Assembly (NCBI RefSeq): GCF_024055795.1
Contig: NZ_JAMXMY010000003.1
Location: 1 to 64,000 of the forward strand
From: Actinoallomurus purpureus
GTDB taxonomy: Bacteria > Actinomycetota > Actinomycetes > Streptosporangiales > Streptosporangiaceae
Direction: 5' to 3'
Length of the DNA: 64,000 nt
In this document: positions 26,151 to 34,210 of the stretch, in pieces
Layout: every line of letters begins with the position of its first letter
Position numbering within the stretch: the first letter of the stretch is position 1
The notes under the pieces: generated by a model
Seen by the model: only the letters and a program-made list of their open reading frames with translations
The model's database searches: none
What the model was told of the DNA's origin: nothing
Program-made: the position numbers and the translations under genes

Positions 26151-26186
26151 CCGGCCCTCGCCCACCCAAAGGTGGCGAAGGCCGGC
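26151..26186. terminator. Imperfect hairpin downstream of a small hypothetical gene
   Basis: CCGGCC-C-TCGCC-c-ACC pairs with GGT-GGCGA-A-GGCCGG around a CAAA loop. It lies about 85 bases past the stop of the minus-strand gene at 26272. Confidence 0.55.
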
Positions 26187-26271
26187 TTCTTCCTCAACCG
26201 CCCAGCGTCTCTCGAACGCCGTGCTGGACGGCTGCACCGTCAGACGATGCGGCTAGCGATTCAGCCCCGGC

Positions 26272-26712
26272 TCAGCACCGCTTCATCGCCTTGCGCAGGA
26301 ACTTCGCCGACCGCAGCGCCAGCTTGGTCATCCGCTTCGGATCCTTCGCGGCCTTCGCGGCTGCCACAGCCTTCGCGGCCCTTGCGACCCTGGTCTCCTG
26401 CAGCACAGAGACCGCCGCACGTTCCGCGGCGACCGTGGCGATGCTGGCGAGCTGGACCTGGCGCTCCGGATCCGGCTCAGCCGGGATGCCCTCCGCGATG
26501 ACGAAGGCGAAGGCACCCAGCGGACGGTTCTGTTGCGGGTCCTTCGAGCCGGATCGCGAAAGCTCCTGTTCCAGCTCAGCCTGCTCCTCCGTGCTCATCG
26601 GGGATTGCAGGACCTGTTCGGCCTGCTTTTCCAGGTCAGACCGCCACTTCCACTCCTGGATTTGATCCCCGAACGCCAGCATTGCGCCCATGAGCAGCAG
26701 TCGCTCCAACAT
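26272..26712 (-). CDS. Hypothetical helical protein with basic tail, 146 aa
   Basis: Starts at ATG 26712 (MLERLLLMGAMLAFGDQIQE), with AAAGG 10 bases upstream. The protein is almost entirely helical: an acidic Gln/Glu-rich centre (TEEQAELEQELSRSG), then an Ala-rich stretch and a strongly basic end (DPKRMTKLALRSAKFLRKAM then KRC). There is no membrane segment beyond a weak one at 5-15. The longer frame from 26937 only reads the antisense of the 153-bp repeat. I recognise no family. It lies in the region of gene debris. Confidence 0.5.
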   Translation of the reverse strand: MLERLLLMGAMLAFGDQIQEWKWRSDLEKQAEQVLQSPMSTEEQAELEQELSRSGSKDPQQNRPLGAFAFVIAEGIPAEPDPERQVQLASIATVAAERAAVSVLQETRVARAAKAVAAAKAAKDPKRMTKLALRSAKFLRKAMKRC

Positions 26713-26866
26713 CTGATCAGCCTTTCTGTGTTGTGGACCGGCTGTGTTTGCACAGCCGGACAGGTCAGAGACCTGCAAAATCCACTGTCCGAGGTGAGCT
26801 GTGATGTGCACGGGGTGACGTGGGTTACGGTCGCGAACCTCGTGGGGAATGAGTCCGTGTTCCGTG

Positions 26867-27019
26867 CCCAGCTCGTCGAAGGCTGCGACGCGGACGCCTG
26901 ACGCATCGCTGGCATCAGACTCAACCAGGCGGTTCATGGAGCCGGTGGCTCTAGAAGTACTGATGGCCCGCAGACCAGATGCCGTGCATCACGCCTGATT
27001 CACTTCGGTGGTCAGAGCC
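26867..27019. repeat. 153-bp dispersed repeat, copy 1
   Basis: Matches 34211-34363 base for base except for five substitutions and no gaps. It contains no complete gene: on the plus strand it carries the last codons of an unknown frame (QLVEGCDADA then TGA), and the sequence on both sides of the two copies is unrelated. Confidence 0.9.
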
Positions 27020-27100
27020 CATGCGCTGGCGGGGTTGCATGGCCGGTCGGCTCGGTGCGGGTTTGGCCGGCGGAAAGGGTGCAGCCGAAGCTGATCGTTT

Positions 27101-27364
27101 CAGTCGGGCCAACGGCATGCGGACAAGCGCCTCGGCACCCGGACCGCCGATCGGATCGCCACCGGCCGGCTGACGGCACAGGCACTCCAGCAGTACCCAG
27201 CGCCCGTGCACGCGGCGGCCCGCGTCGCCGTCTCCGACGGCATCCATGCCATGGCCATCGGCGCCACCATCCTGGGCCTCATCGCCTTCGTCCTGGCCTG
27301 GTTCATCCGCGAGGTCCCCTTGCGTGACCGGATGCCCGCCGAACCCGCCACGACGGCGGCATGA
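27101..27364 (+). pseudogene. C-terminal fragment of a DHA2-type MFS transporter
   Basis: The frame ending at TGA 27362-27364 reads TAQALQQYPAPVHAAARV, then VSDGIHAMAIGATILGLIAF and VLAWFIREVPLRD. This is the usual end of EmrB/QacA-type pumps: a final membrane helix followed by W-F-x-R-E-V-P-L-R. Upstream of about 27101 the resemblance stops and no start is present. Its stop overlaps the ATG of the DsbA-like frame (ATGA), showing that the two were translationally coupled before decay. Confidence 0.7.
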
Positions 27365-27963
27365 GGGTCCGCATGTCGTACGAACGACAGAGCGTGCACG
27401 TCCGCATCGTGTTGGACGTCATCTGCGCGCACTCCTACCTCGGCTACACCCGCTTCACCCGCGCCGCGGACCGCCTCCGCGACGACGGTGTCCAGGTGAC
27501 AGTGAAGTTCCTGCCTTTCGAACTCGCGCCCGGAGCCTCCACCGAGGGCCGGCCGCTGCTCGCCGTACTGGAACAGACCTTCGGCCCCGAGGCCGTCTCC
27601 GGCACGGCGCACTTCGCCGAACACGCCGCACGGGAGGGCCTGCGTTTCGAGTACGGCAAAGCCGTGGCGACCGGCACCTTCGAAGCGCACCGGCTCATCG
27701 CGAGCGCCGCCCACCGGAACAAAGCCGGGCAGATGACAGAGCGTCTGTTCCGCGCCCACTTCACCGACGGGCTCCACATCGGCGACGCTGCCACCCTCGC
27801 CCGCCTGGCCGCCGAGGTCGGCGTCGCCATGGACGACTTCCCACCCGGCGAACTGCGCGCCCGGCTCCACCGGGTACGCGCCCTGGGCATCACCGCCAGG
27901 ACGGCCGGCCCAAGGACCCGAACGGGCCGGCGATGGCCGCCAAGACGCTGCTCGACCAGCTGA
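27361..27963 (+). pseudogene. DsbA/FrnE-like protein truncated by deletion
   Basis: About 178 residues of a DsbA-family thioredoxin-fold protein remain: DVICAHSYLGYTRFTRAADRL (one Cys, where the FrnE branch usually has C-x-x-C or C-x-x-S), VKFLPFELAP, FEAHRLIASAAHRNKAGQM and LFRAHFTDGLHIGD. The frame then passes RALGIT, where the cis-Pro motif and last strand should follow, and at about 27897 switches to unrelated sequence. The missing C-terminal 40 residues include the conserved VP-F, so it should not fold normally. Confidence 0.7.
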
Positions 27964-28019
27964 CCTGGTGGGCACGAGTGCTGCGCGACGCCAAGGCCAC
28001 CACTCCCTACAACGCGTAA
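27897..28019 (+). pseudogene. C-terminal tail of an NAD(P)H-dependent FMN reductase
   Basis: In the frame ending at TAA 28017-28019 the sequence reads GRPKDPNGPAMAAKTLL, then DQLTWWARVLRDAKATTPY. This is the usual last helix of NADPH-dependent FMN reductases. It begins exactly where the DsbA homology ends and is out of frame with it, marking a deletion joint. Confidence 0.65.
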
Positions 28020-28034
28020 CGGAAAGGCATGAAC

Positions 28035-28784
28035 ATGACGTCATTGACCGGAAAGACGGCGCTGGTGACCGGCGGGAGCAGGGGCATCGGCCGAGCCATC
28101 GCCACCCGGCTCGCGAGGGAGGGGACTCGGGTCGCCGTGCACTACGGCAGTAACCACACCGCGGCGAAGGACACGGTCTCGGCCATCGAAACGGCGGGCG
28201 GGCAGGCCTTCGCCGTCCACGCCGAGCTGGGTGCACCAGGAGACGCCGAAACGCTGTGGGCCGCGTTCGACGCCCACGCCGACGGCCTCGACATCCTGGT
28301 CAACAACGCCGGAATCCTCGGCGACCAGGCCGAGATCGACGGCGTGACCCGAGAGGGCTTCGAGCGGCTGCTCGCCGTCAACACCACGGCCCCGTTCTTC
28401 ATCACCCAGCTCGCCCTGCCGCGGCTGCGCGACGGCGGCCGGATCGTCACGGTCGGCACCATGCTGACCCGGGGCCCGGCCATGCCACGGGCCATCGACT
28501 ACGCCATGTCCAAGGCGGCCCTCGACGTGCTCACCTCGACGCTCGCCAAGCAAGTGGGCCCGCGCGGCATCACGGTCAACATCGTTGCACCGGGAGTGAT
28601 CGACACCGACATGCACCAGGGACGGCTGGTCGGCGATGCCCTGACGTGGCTGGAATCCCTGTCGCCGCTGGGCCGGCTGGGCACACCGGAGGATGTCGCC
28701 GACACGGTGGCGTTCCTGGCCTCCGACGACAGCCGCTACATGACCGGCCACCGCCTGGACGTGTCAGGCGGGACGACCGTATAG
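28035..28784 (+). CDS. SDR family oxidoreductase
   Basis: A 249-residue classical SDR, apparently intact. It shows TGGSRGIGRA, NNAGILG, a catalytic Ser/Thr region in IVTVGTMLTRG (Thr instead of the usual Ser), YAMSKAALD (Tyr/Lys) and a C-terminal GHRLDVSGGTTV. ATG 28035 is preferred over 28029 because GGAAAGG ends 7 bases before it and only 1 base before the other. It is the only whole gene in the 27-28.8 kb debris and likely once formed an operon with the FMN reductase. Substrate unknown. Confidence 0.85.
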   Translation: MTSLTGKTALVTGGSRGIGRAIATRLAREGTRVAVHYGSNHTAAKDTVSAIETAGGQAFAVHAELGAPGDAETLWAAFDAHADGLDILVNNAGILGDQAEIDGVTREGFERLLAVNTTAPFFITQLALPRLRDGGRIVTVGTMLTRGPAMPRAIDYAMSKAALDVLTSTLAKQVGPRGITVNIVAPGVIDTDMHQGRLVGDALTWLESLSPLGRLGTPEDVADTVAFLASDDSRYMTGHRLDVSGGTTV

Positions 28785-28861
28785 CCCGAACGACCGCCTG
28801 AGAGCTGGACGCCTCAGGAGCGACCGCAGCCCCGGAGGCGTCCCAAATCGGGTGGAAGCTT

Positions 28862-28957
28862 TAGTCGGAACCTGGCACCGCGACTGGAAACCTAAGTCCG
28901 GAATCGGAAAGACTCCCATCTAGGTCCGGAACCTGCCAGGTTGGCGCGGATGGGACT
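28862..28957 (+). repeat. Degenerate right-end-like repeats
   Basis: AACCTAAGTCCGGAA (28889-28903) is identical to part of the complete element's right end (41037-41051). TAGGTCCGGAA and a CAGGTTGGCGCGGATGGGAC stretch follow and resemble the TnsB-type sites and tip of that end. Spacing is uneven and the terminal ACA is changed to ACT. Confidence 0.5.
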
Positions 28958-29282
28958 TGGCAGTTTCGGGTGTCGGCACTGACCCCACCAGGTACACGCG
29001 TCACCGAGCGTGACGGGCTAGTAGACATGACGTCTCGACCCGAGCGCCACCAGGCCCTCCCCGCAGTCCCCGGAACCCAGGCCCTGATGTGGCCTTGTCC
29101 TGATGCGGCCCCTCCCGGCCCGTTAATTGAGGCCCTTCGCTCGAGTCCGTTTCAACCAGCCAAAAAGCGGCACTGGGTGCTCGAGATATCGCCTTTAACT
29201 GGTAACTATCCGCGATAGTCGACCTCGCGACCTGCGGAAATGCGCTGGAGGTCATGGATTGGTTCACGTCACAAATCGGATA
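28958..29282. other. Gene-poor stretch
   Basis: No convincing gene. The second half is clearly less GC-rich than the surroundings and leads into the promoter region of the secreted protein at 29354. Confidence 0.45.
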
Positions 29283-29343
29283 TGACACCTCGATCGAGGT
29301 GTCAGTGTTTATACGGATGCTCTGTCTGATTCGTTATCCGTAT
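29283..29343 (+). promoter_or_regulatory. Two inverted repeats before a secreted-protein gene
   Basis: A perfect 22-bp palindrome (29283-29304, arms TGACACCTCGA / TCGAGGTGTCA) is followed by ATACGGAT (29311-29318) and ATCCGTAT (29336-29343) separated by 17 bases. The second pair lies directly before the start codon of the downstream gene. Either could be an operator; the first could also be a terminator hairpin. Confidence 0.45.
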
Positions 29344-29353
29344 GGTGGCGTTT

Positions 29354-29929
29354 ATGTCAATTTCACGAAGGGTCATGCTGCCCGTAACAATGGCCGCGGT
29401 CACGGTCGTTAGCGGAGCTGGTGTCGCATCCGCCGGAACTTCGACCGCCGACGTCGCGGCGCCGGCACCGTCGGCCGGGAACGTGTCCGCCGCGGCGGCT
29501 CCCGGCCTCGGGTCGGCGGTGGTCCTCGGCAAGACCGAAATCGTCTTCTCCTCCACCTCGTCCCACACCGACAAAGCCCTCGCCGCCAGGGTCATCCACT
29601 GCGAGATGGTGTTCATCGGCGCCAATCACGGTGCGCCTCACCACTCCGGCCACGTGCCGGGCACGGTCAACGTCCGGGTCCGCGTGACCTGCACCAAGCC
29701 GATCAGGATGATCCGCGGAAAGATCGGCCTCTTCAGCAGCCACGGATCGAAGATCAAGGCCTACAGCAGCGTCGGGCGGGCCACCGCCAAGGGCAACGCG
29801 GCGCTCGTCTGTCGGACCGGCTACTACCAGGGCGAGTCAGCCGCTCAACTCACCGCGCCCCCCGGGTACAGCCCGCCCACCGTGAACATCGGCGCCAAGA
29901 CCGCCAAGGTGCACCTCAAGAAGTGCTGA
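29354..29929 (+). CDS. Secreted protein of unknown function, about 191 aa
   Basis: An N-terminal signal peptide (MSISRRVMLPVTMAAVTVVS, cleavage likely after GVASA) precedes an Ala/Pro linker and a domain rich in beta-strand-like stretches (VNVRVRVTCTKPIRMIRGKIG). Four Cys (HCEMV, VTCTK, LVCRTG and the final KKC) could form two disulfides. ATG 29354 gives a standard signal sequence; ATG 29342 adds four residues. It ends with a Cys-terminal VHLKKC. No family recognised, no partner gene. The promoter region carries two inverted repeats. Confidence 0.7.
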   Translation: MSISRRVMLPVTMAAVTVVSGAGVASAGTSTADVAAPAPSAGNVSAAAAPGLGSAVVLGKTEIVFSSTSSHTDKALAARVIHCEMVFIGANHGAPHHSGHVPGTVNVRVRVTCTKPIRMIRGKIGLFSSHGSKIKAYSSVGRATAKGNAALVCRTGYYQGESAAQLTAPPGYSPPTVNIGAKTAKVHLKKC

Positions 29930-29938
29930 CCCTGGGAA

Positions 29939-30712
29939 TCAGCGATTGACCTCATCGCTGTCCGCCCACACCGGATCGGTCACCTCGACCGGCACGGCCT
30001 CCAGTCGCCCATCCGCCAGCACCTCGGCGACGAGCGCCGCCGTGCCGCCGAGATAGGTGGAGTCGAGGTCGATCTCCGTCGCGACACACCAGGCCCGGTC
30101 GTCGGGCCAGAACAGGTTGGGGGACTGCGGGAAGAGTGACATCGCCAGTTCCCCGGCGGCGTCGAGCGGGCCCTCGAGCAGGAGATAGCTGCGTTCCGGC
30201 AGTTCCACTCGAGGGCCATTCGCGATGTCTGGCGGGAACTCCGGCGGAAGCAGATCCGGCTCCGGAGGCCCGTCCCCCTCCGACGTGAAAATGACGGTCG
30301 CGCGACCGTCCGACGTGGCCCCGTACCCGTCCCAGGCGCAGAACCAGCAGCGGTCACCCGACGTGGTGTGCCGGGCCAGGACGTCACACAGCGCCGCCAA
30401 CATGGCAGGGGGCAGCGTGCCTGGGTCGGGCTCCTCCTCCCAAGGCTTCGCCGCTCGCACATCCGACGCGGGAGTGGCGAGCGCCCGGAACTGTACCCGC
30501 GGATGCACCACCCTGCCCGACCATGCGGCCACCTCCGCCCACGTCACAGGGCTTCCGTCAGACGCCAACGCCGGATGCAGAATCCGGGCGTACGCCTCGA
30601 ACCCGTGCGGCACAAGAGCACCCACGCCGGACCCGAACGGCCCGACCCCTGCAACCACCCAGTCGGCCGGTGCCACATCCCCCACCGAACGCAGTCGCGA
30701 ACGCCGAACCAT
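29939..30712 (-). CDS. Conserved-type hypothetical protein, 257 aa
   Basis: A soluble acidic protein starting MVRRSRLRSVGDVAPADWVV. It has a recurrent-looking N-terminal part (GALVPHGFEAYARILHPA, then TWAEVAAWSGRVVHPRVQF), a Trp/Cys core (GDRCWFCAWDGYG) and later RSYLLLEGPLDAAGEL and SPNLFWPDDRAWCVATEIDLD. From memory this matches a family common in actinomycetes with no known role. ATG 30712 is chosen because GGAGG lies 8 bases upstream; the GTG at 30721 sits inside that ribosome site. It is convergent with the secreted protein. Confidence 0.75.
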   Translation of the reverse strand: MVRRSRLRSVGDVAPADWVVAGVGPFGSGVGALVPHGFEAYARILHPALASDGSPVTWAEVAAWSGRVVHPRVQFRALATPASDVRAAKPWEEEPDPGTLPPAMLAALCDVLARHTTSGDRCWFCAWDGYGATSDGRATVIFTSEGDGPPEPDLLPPEFPPDIANGPRVELPERSYLLLEGPLDAAGELAMSLFPQSPNLFWPDDRAWCVATEIDLDSTYLGGTAALVAEVLADGRLEAVPVEVTDPVWADSDEVNR

Positions 30713-30932
30713 AGCCTGCACCTCCTGCGACCGTCGCCCCGGCCTGTTTCGAACCCGTCAGGGGCAAGAGCACCCCACCGGCGGCGGGCCCGCTAAGCCC
30801 TTCGCCCACGTACAAACCTACGAGGAGGCCCTCCGCTCCCGAACGTGTTCTCAGCCGCCAGGTAGCAGAACGTCACCGGCCAGGGGGGCCGGGTTGACAT
30901 AGCGTTCGGACCCGACCACAGGACTCACTTAT

Positions 30933-31694
30933 CTAGGAGATCTTGCGGCGGTAGATGACCATCGAGAAGGCGAAGGCGACCATGAGGATGCCGACGCACC
31001 AGGCGAGGGCGGTCCAGATGTCGCTGCTGACCGGCTGCTCGGTGAACAGATCGCGGATCGCGTTGACGATCGACGTCACCGGCTGGTGTTCGGCGAAGGC
31101 GCGCACCGGTCCAGGCATGGTGTGGGTGGGTACGAAGGCGGAGCTGATCATCGGCAGGAAGATGAGCGGGTAGGAGAAGGCGCTCGCGCCCCCCATGGTC
31201 TTCGCGGTGAGACCGGGGATGACCGCGATCCACGTCAACGCGAGCGTGAACAGGAGCAGGATGCCGGCGACCGCGAGCCAGTCCAGCACGTTCGCTCCCG
31301 TGCGGAAGCCCATGAGGAGAGCGACGCCGACGACGATCACGAGCGAGATGAGGTTGGCGATGAGCGAGGTCAGCACGTGCGCCCACAGCACGCCGGATCG
31401 GGCGATTGGCATGGACTGGAAGCGTTCGAAGATCCCGGCCTGCATATCGGTGAAGAGCCGGAACGCGGTGTAGGAGATGCCTGAGGCGATCGTGATGAGC
31501 AGGATGCCCGGCAGAAGGTAGCCCACATACGAATCCGAGCCGGTGTTGATCGCGCCGCCGAACACGTAGACGAACAGCAGCATCATGGCGATCGGGACGA
31601 TCGCGGTGGTGATGATGGTGTCGATGCTGCGCGTGACGTGCTTCAGAGACCGTCCGGTGAGGACGGCGGCGTCGCCGAAGAAGTGTGTGGTCAT
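30933..31694 (-). CDS. ABC-2 type transporter permease (DrrB-like)
   Basis: A 253-residue integral membrane protein with six membrane segments. It has ABC-2/DrrB features: VYVFGGAINTG in the first outer loop, YLLPGILLITIASG, TDMQAGIFERFQSMPIARSGVLW in the cytosolic coupling region, and FLPMISSAFVPTHTMPG near the fifth helix. It would form the channel of an exporter with the ATPase encoded just upstream (9 bases). It is the last gene of the PadR operon. Confidence 0.88.
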   Translation of the reverse strand: MTTHFFGDAAVLTGRSLKHVTRSIDTIITTAIVPIAMMLLFVYVFGGAINTGSDSYVGYLLPGILLITIASGISYTAFRLFTDMQAGIFERFQSMPIARSGVLWAHVLTSLIANLISLVIVVGVALLMGFRTGANVLDWLAVAGILLLFTLALTWIAVIPGLTAKTMGGASAFSYPLIFLPMISSAFVPTHTMPGPVRAFAEHQPVTSIVNAIRDLFTEQPVSSDIWTALAWCVGILMVAFAFSMVIYRRKIS

Positions 31695-31703
31695 CGTCGT
31701 TCC

Positions 31704-32525
31704 TCACTTCGTGTTCGACGTGGTACTCGCGTCATTGCTGCTCTTGTCCGCGTCGCCGTCTTTGCCGTCGTCGCCGACGAGGGCGAAGAAGACGTCTTCG
31801 AGGGTCGGCTGCTTCTCGACGTATTCGACCTTGGCGGGCGGGAGCAGTTTCTTGAGCTCGTCGAGGGTGCCGTTCACGATGATCCGGCCCTTGTGCAGGA
31901 TCGCGATCCGATCCGCGAGCTGTTCCGCCTCGTCGAGGTACTGCGTCGTCAGCAGCACCGTTGTGCCGTACCCGGCCAACTCCTTCACGGTCTGCCACAC
32001 CTCGATGCGCGCCTCCGGGTCCAGCCCCGTCGTCGGCTCGTCCAGGAAGATCACCGGCGGGTTGCCGATGAGGCTCATCGCGATGTCCAGCCGGCGGCGC
32101 ATGCCACCCGAGTACGTCAACACCTTCCGCCGTGCCGCACCAGTCAACCCGAAACGCTCCAGCAGGGTGTCTGCGACCGCGCCGGGGTTATCGAGGTGCC
32201 GCAATTGGGCGATCAGCACCAGGTTCTCCCGCCCGCTGAGGATCTCATCCACCGCCGCGAACTGCCCGGTAAGGCTGAAGGACTCCCGGACTTTCGCCGG
32301 TTGTGTGACGACATCGAAGCCGTTCACGCTGACCGTGCCCGCGTCGGCCTTCAGCAGCGTGGAGAGGATTCTGATGGCCGTGGTCTTGCCCGCCCCGTTC
32401 GAGCCCAGCAGGGCGAAGATGCTGCCCCGCGCCACGTCGAAGTCCACGCCCCGCAGCACCTCCACCTCCTTGAACGACTTCTTCAGGTCCCGCACGTGGA
32501 TCGCCGGGGCTTGCTGTGTGTTCAT
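31704..32525 (-). CDS. ABC transporter ATP-binding protein (DrrA-like)
   Basis: A 273-residue ATPase. Walker A GSNGAGKTT, Q-loop in SLTGQFAAVDE, signature YSGGMRRRLD, Walker B VIFLDEPTTGLDP and the switch His in VLLTTQYLDE (Q replacing H, as in DrrA-type proteins) are visible. A C-terminal extension with VFFALVGDD follows. It would drive export of a small hydrophobic compound with the permease. ATG 32525 overlaps the stop of the DUF1048 fragment. Confidence 0.9.
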   Translation of the reverse strand: MNTQQAPAIHVRDLKKSFKEVEVLRGVDFDVARGSIFALLGSNGAGKTTAIRILSTLLKADAGTVSVNGFDVVTQPAKVRESFSLTGQFAAVDEILSGRENLVLIAQLRHLDNPGAVADTLLERFGLTGAARRKVLTYSGGMRRRLDIAMSLIGNPPVIFLDEPTTGLDPEARIEVWQTVKELAGYGTTVLLTTQYLDEAEQLADRIAILHKGRIIVNGTLDELKKLLPPAKVEYVEKQPTLEDVFFALVGDDGKDGDADKSSNDASTTSNTK

Positions 32526-32805
32526 CGGACCATCCCGTCCCTTCCGGTGTCTTCTCCTGCGGCGCGCTCGACGGTGTTGATCAGCCGTTTCGGCTCTCGG
32601 TCGGGGACATATCCGCCCTTCGTGTAGTTCTGAGCGAACGCCTCGACGAACTCCACGGGGTCGTCCCCGACGATCTCGCGGATCGGCTTTCCATCAGCTG
32701 CAGCCTGTTCGAACAGATCCGCAAGATCCTCGAACTCCGACGCCACACTGTCGCCGTCCGCCGGCACGAAGTGCATCAGGTACCGCTCGATTGCGTCGAC
32801 CGCCG
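32522..32805 (-). pseudogene. DUF1048 protein missing its N-terminus
   Basis: From about 32805 the minus strand encodes AVDAIERYLMHFVPADG, then SEFEDLADLFEQAAADGKPI and REIVGDDPVEFVEAFAQNY. These match the second half of DUF1048 proteins such as the two intact neighbours. The first 40 or so residues (K-x-W-R, V-K-A-L-P-x-D-Y) are absent and replaced by unrelated sequence. Its stop still overlaps the ABC ATPase start as ATGA, so it was the third DUF1048 gene of the operon. Confidence 0.65.
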
Positions 32806-32975
32806 TGCGGGCGGATGTCCACCAGCCGAGCGCCGCGGGCGACCGCGACGGTGGCTTCGGCGGGAGACAGCCGGCGCAACTCGGCGCGCGCAGCGGCAAG
32901 CGGGCTGTCGACGGTCAGGGGCCCGATGTTCTCCTTCGGCTCACCCTTCGAAGAACTCCGCCAGCACCGGTCGAC
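32806..32975 (-). pseudogene. N-terminal fragment of a rhodanese-like protein
   Basis: The frame reads ENIGPLTVDSPLAAARAEL, then RRLSPAEATVAVARGARLV and DIRPHGG. This is the usual first strand and helix of a rhodanese (LSPAEA then LVDIR). No standard start codon is found and the frame ends at the joint with the DUF1048 tail near 32805. The active-site Cys loop is lost. Confidence 0.55.
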
Positions 32976-32980
32976 GGGTG

Positions 32981-33307
32981 TTACTTCTCGGCCGTGCCGG
33001 GTTTCCCGCTGATGGACTCCTGATAGATGTCCGCGTAGGTGCGCGAGTCCTTGATCAGGTCGTCGCAGAAGGCAGCGACATCGTTGCCGATGAGTTCCAG
33101 GACTCCCTTGCCGGACGCCACGCCCTCCTCGAAGAAATCGACAATCCCTGAGAGCAGGTTCCCGTCAGGCAAGTCGATCGGTCCGACCTTGAAGAGGTAC
33201 CTCTGAATCTCCTTGTAGACGATCTGGTAGTCCGGCGGGAGCGCCTTGACCCGCGCCATGTGCGCCCGCCACTGCTTCTTGCCCTCGATGATGTCTTGGA
33301 TGCCCAC
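32981..33307 (-). CDS. DUF1048 family protein
   Basis: A 108-residue DUF1048 protein: GKKQWRAHMARVKALPPDYQIVYKEIQRYLFK followed by IVDFFEEGVASGKGVLELIGNDVAAFCDDLI. The family occurs in PadR-ABC exporter operons and has unknown function. GTG 33307 is supported by AGGAGG 6 bases upstream. It sits between a second DUF1048 gene and the rhodanese/DUF1048 debris. Confidence 0.85.
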   Translation of the reverse strand: MGIQDIIEGKKQWRAHMARVKALPPDYQIVYKEIQRYLFKVGPIDLPDGNLLSGIVDFFEEGVASGKGVLELIGNDVAAFCDDLIKDSRTYADIYQESISGKPGTAEK

Positions 33308-33308
33308 G

Positions 33309-33665
33309 TCAGCCTCCTAGCCGGCCCAGTTTCTTTGCGACGTTCCTGTTCAACTGCTCGCGCCATCGGTCGCGATAGCTCCGAGCCCCTTCTCCGCCGG
33401 TCAGCGCCGCGCAGAAGCCGCCGATGTCGTCGCCGAGGACCTCGTGAACGCTCAGCCCATCCGCCGCTGTTTCTTCGAGCAGCCCCAGGACGCCATCAAG
33501 AATCGGCGTCAGGTTGCGACCCGTGAAGTTCGAGTGAGGGTAGACGTTAACCTTGACCTGTTCCCACGCCGCCCGGTAGTCGGCCGGCAATACCTCGGCC
33601 CGGACTTCGAACGCCTTCCATTCCCTGGTGAGATCGCTGCCTGTCATGGTCTCCCAGAAGTTCAT
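33309..33665 (-). CDS. DUF1048 family protein
   Basis: A 118-residue DUF1048 protein with a typical but diverged core: LTREWKAFEVRAEVLPADYRAAWEQVK, then ILDGVLGLLEETAADGLSVHEVLGDDIGGFC. ATG 33665 overlaps the PadR stop (ATGA) and begins MNFWETMTGSD like other members. Within the operon, the first DUF1048 gene after the regulator. Confidence 0.83.
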   Translation of the reverse strand: MNFWETMTGSDLTREWKAFEVRAEVLPADYRAAWEQVKVNVYPHSNFTGRNLTPILDGVLGLLEETAADGLSVHEVLGDDIGGFCAALTGGEGARSYRDRWREQLNRNVAKKLGRLGG

Positions 33666-33991
33666 CTTCCGCCCTCCTTGAGCTTGTCGATCCGTGATGT
33701 GATGTACTCCCATTTAGCCCAGAACGTTGCGAGTTCTTCGCGCCCCGCGTCGTTGAGCGCATAGAACTTGCGCGGCGGGCCCAGCCCGGACGGTCGTTTC
33801 GTCACCTGGACGAGCCCGTTCTTCTCCAGCCGCAGCAGGATGGTGTACACCGTCCCCTCGACGACGTCGGCGAAGCCGAGTTCGTTCAGCCGACGCGTGA
33901 TGGCGTACCCGTAGGTCTCCTCGCTGCCGATGATTTCAAGCACGCAGCCCTCAAGCGTGCCCTTCAGCATCTCCGTCAGGTCGTCCATCAT
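33662..33991 (-). CDS. PadR family transcriptional regulator
   Basis: A 109-residue PadR-type winged-helix repressor: LKGTLEGCVLEIIGSEETYGYAITRRLNELG, VVEGTVYTILLRLEKNGLVQV, and RKFYALNDAGREELATFWAKW. Such proteins repress their own multidrug-exporter operon and are released by substrate. ATG 33991 follows GAGG by 5 bases; ATG 33988 is equivalent. AT-rich direct repeats of AGTACT (around 34009-34031) precede it and may be its operator, which would control the whole five-gene unit. Confidence 0.9.
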   Translation of the reverse strand: MMDDLTEMLKGTLEGCVLEIIGSEETYGYAITRRLNELGFADVVEGTVYTILLRLEKNGLVQVTKRPSGLGPPRKFYALNDAGREELATFWAKWEYITSRIDKLKEGGR

Positions 33992-34210
33992 GGGTCCTCT
34001 TCGGTCTCTCAGTACTTTGTAGTACTGAGTACTACTATAAAGTACCACAGAGTAGTGAATCAATGCCTAGCGAGCGGCGAGCGCAGACCACGGAAGCGAT
34101 TCGAATCATCGGCCCGCGACTGGATGCTCGACATCACCCCCTGGCCCGGCGACGTCGACTCCTTCGTTGACGCCATGGTCTGGCTGGTCAGCGCCATACC
34201 CCTTGGCGCC

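Larger units (their letters stand above)
25930..26271. other. Intergenic stretch holding a transposon-end motif and a terminator
   Basis: No gene is seen. It contains the promoter side of the sigma gene, a TGTC tip candidate at 26043, the 34-bp Tn7-like left-end motif at 26071-26104 and a hairpin at 26151-26186. Each is listed separately. Confidence 0.6.
26043..28957. mobile_element. Possible decayed relative of the Tn7-like element
   Basis: The left boundary has TGTC at 26043 followed by the 34-bp left-end motif. The right boundary around 28862-28957 has degenerate copies of the right-end repeats in the opposite orientation, ending GGACT. Orientation of both ends is as expected for one element of about 2.9 kb. 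The flanking 5-mers (CCTTA on the left, TGGCA on the right) do not match, so the pairing is unproven. Between them lie a small hypothetical gene, gene fragments and an intact SDR, but no transposase genes. Confidence 0.35.

Noticed and set aside
26712-26937. N-terminal extension of the small hypothetical gene into the 153-bp repeat
   Set aside because: The same residues (MNRLVESDASDASG) appear at the second repeat copy attached to unrelated sequence, so they reflect the repeat and not the protein.
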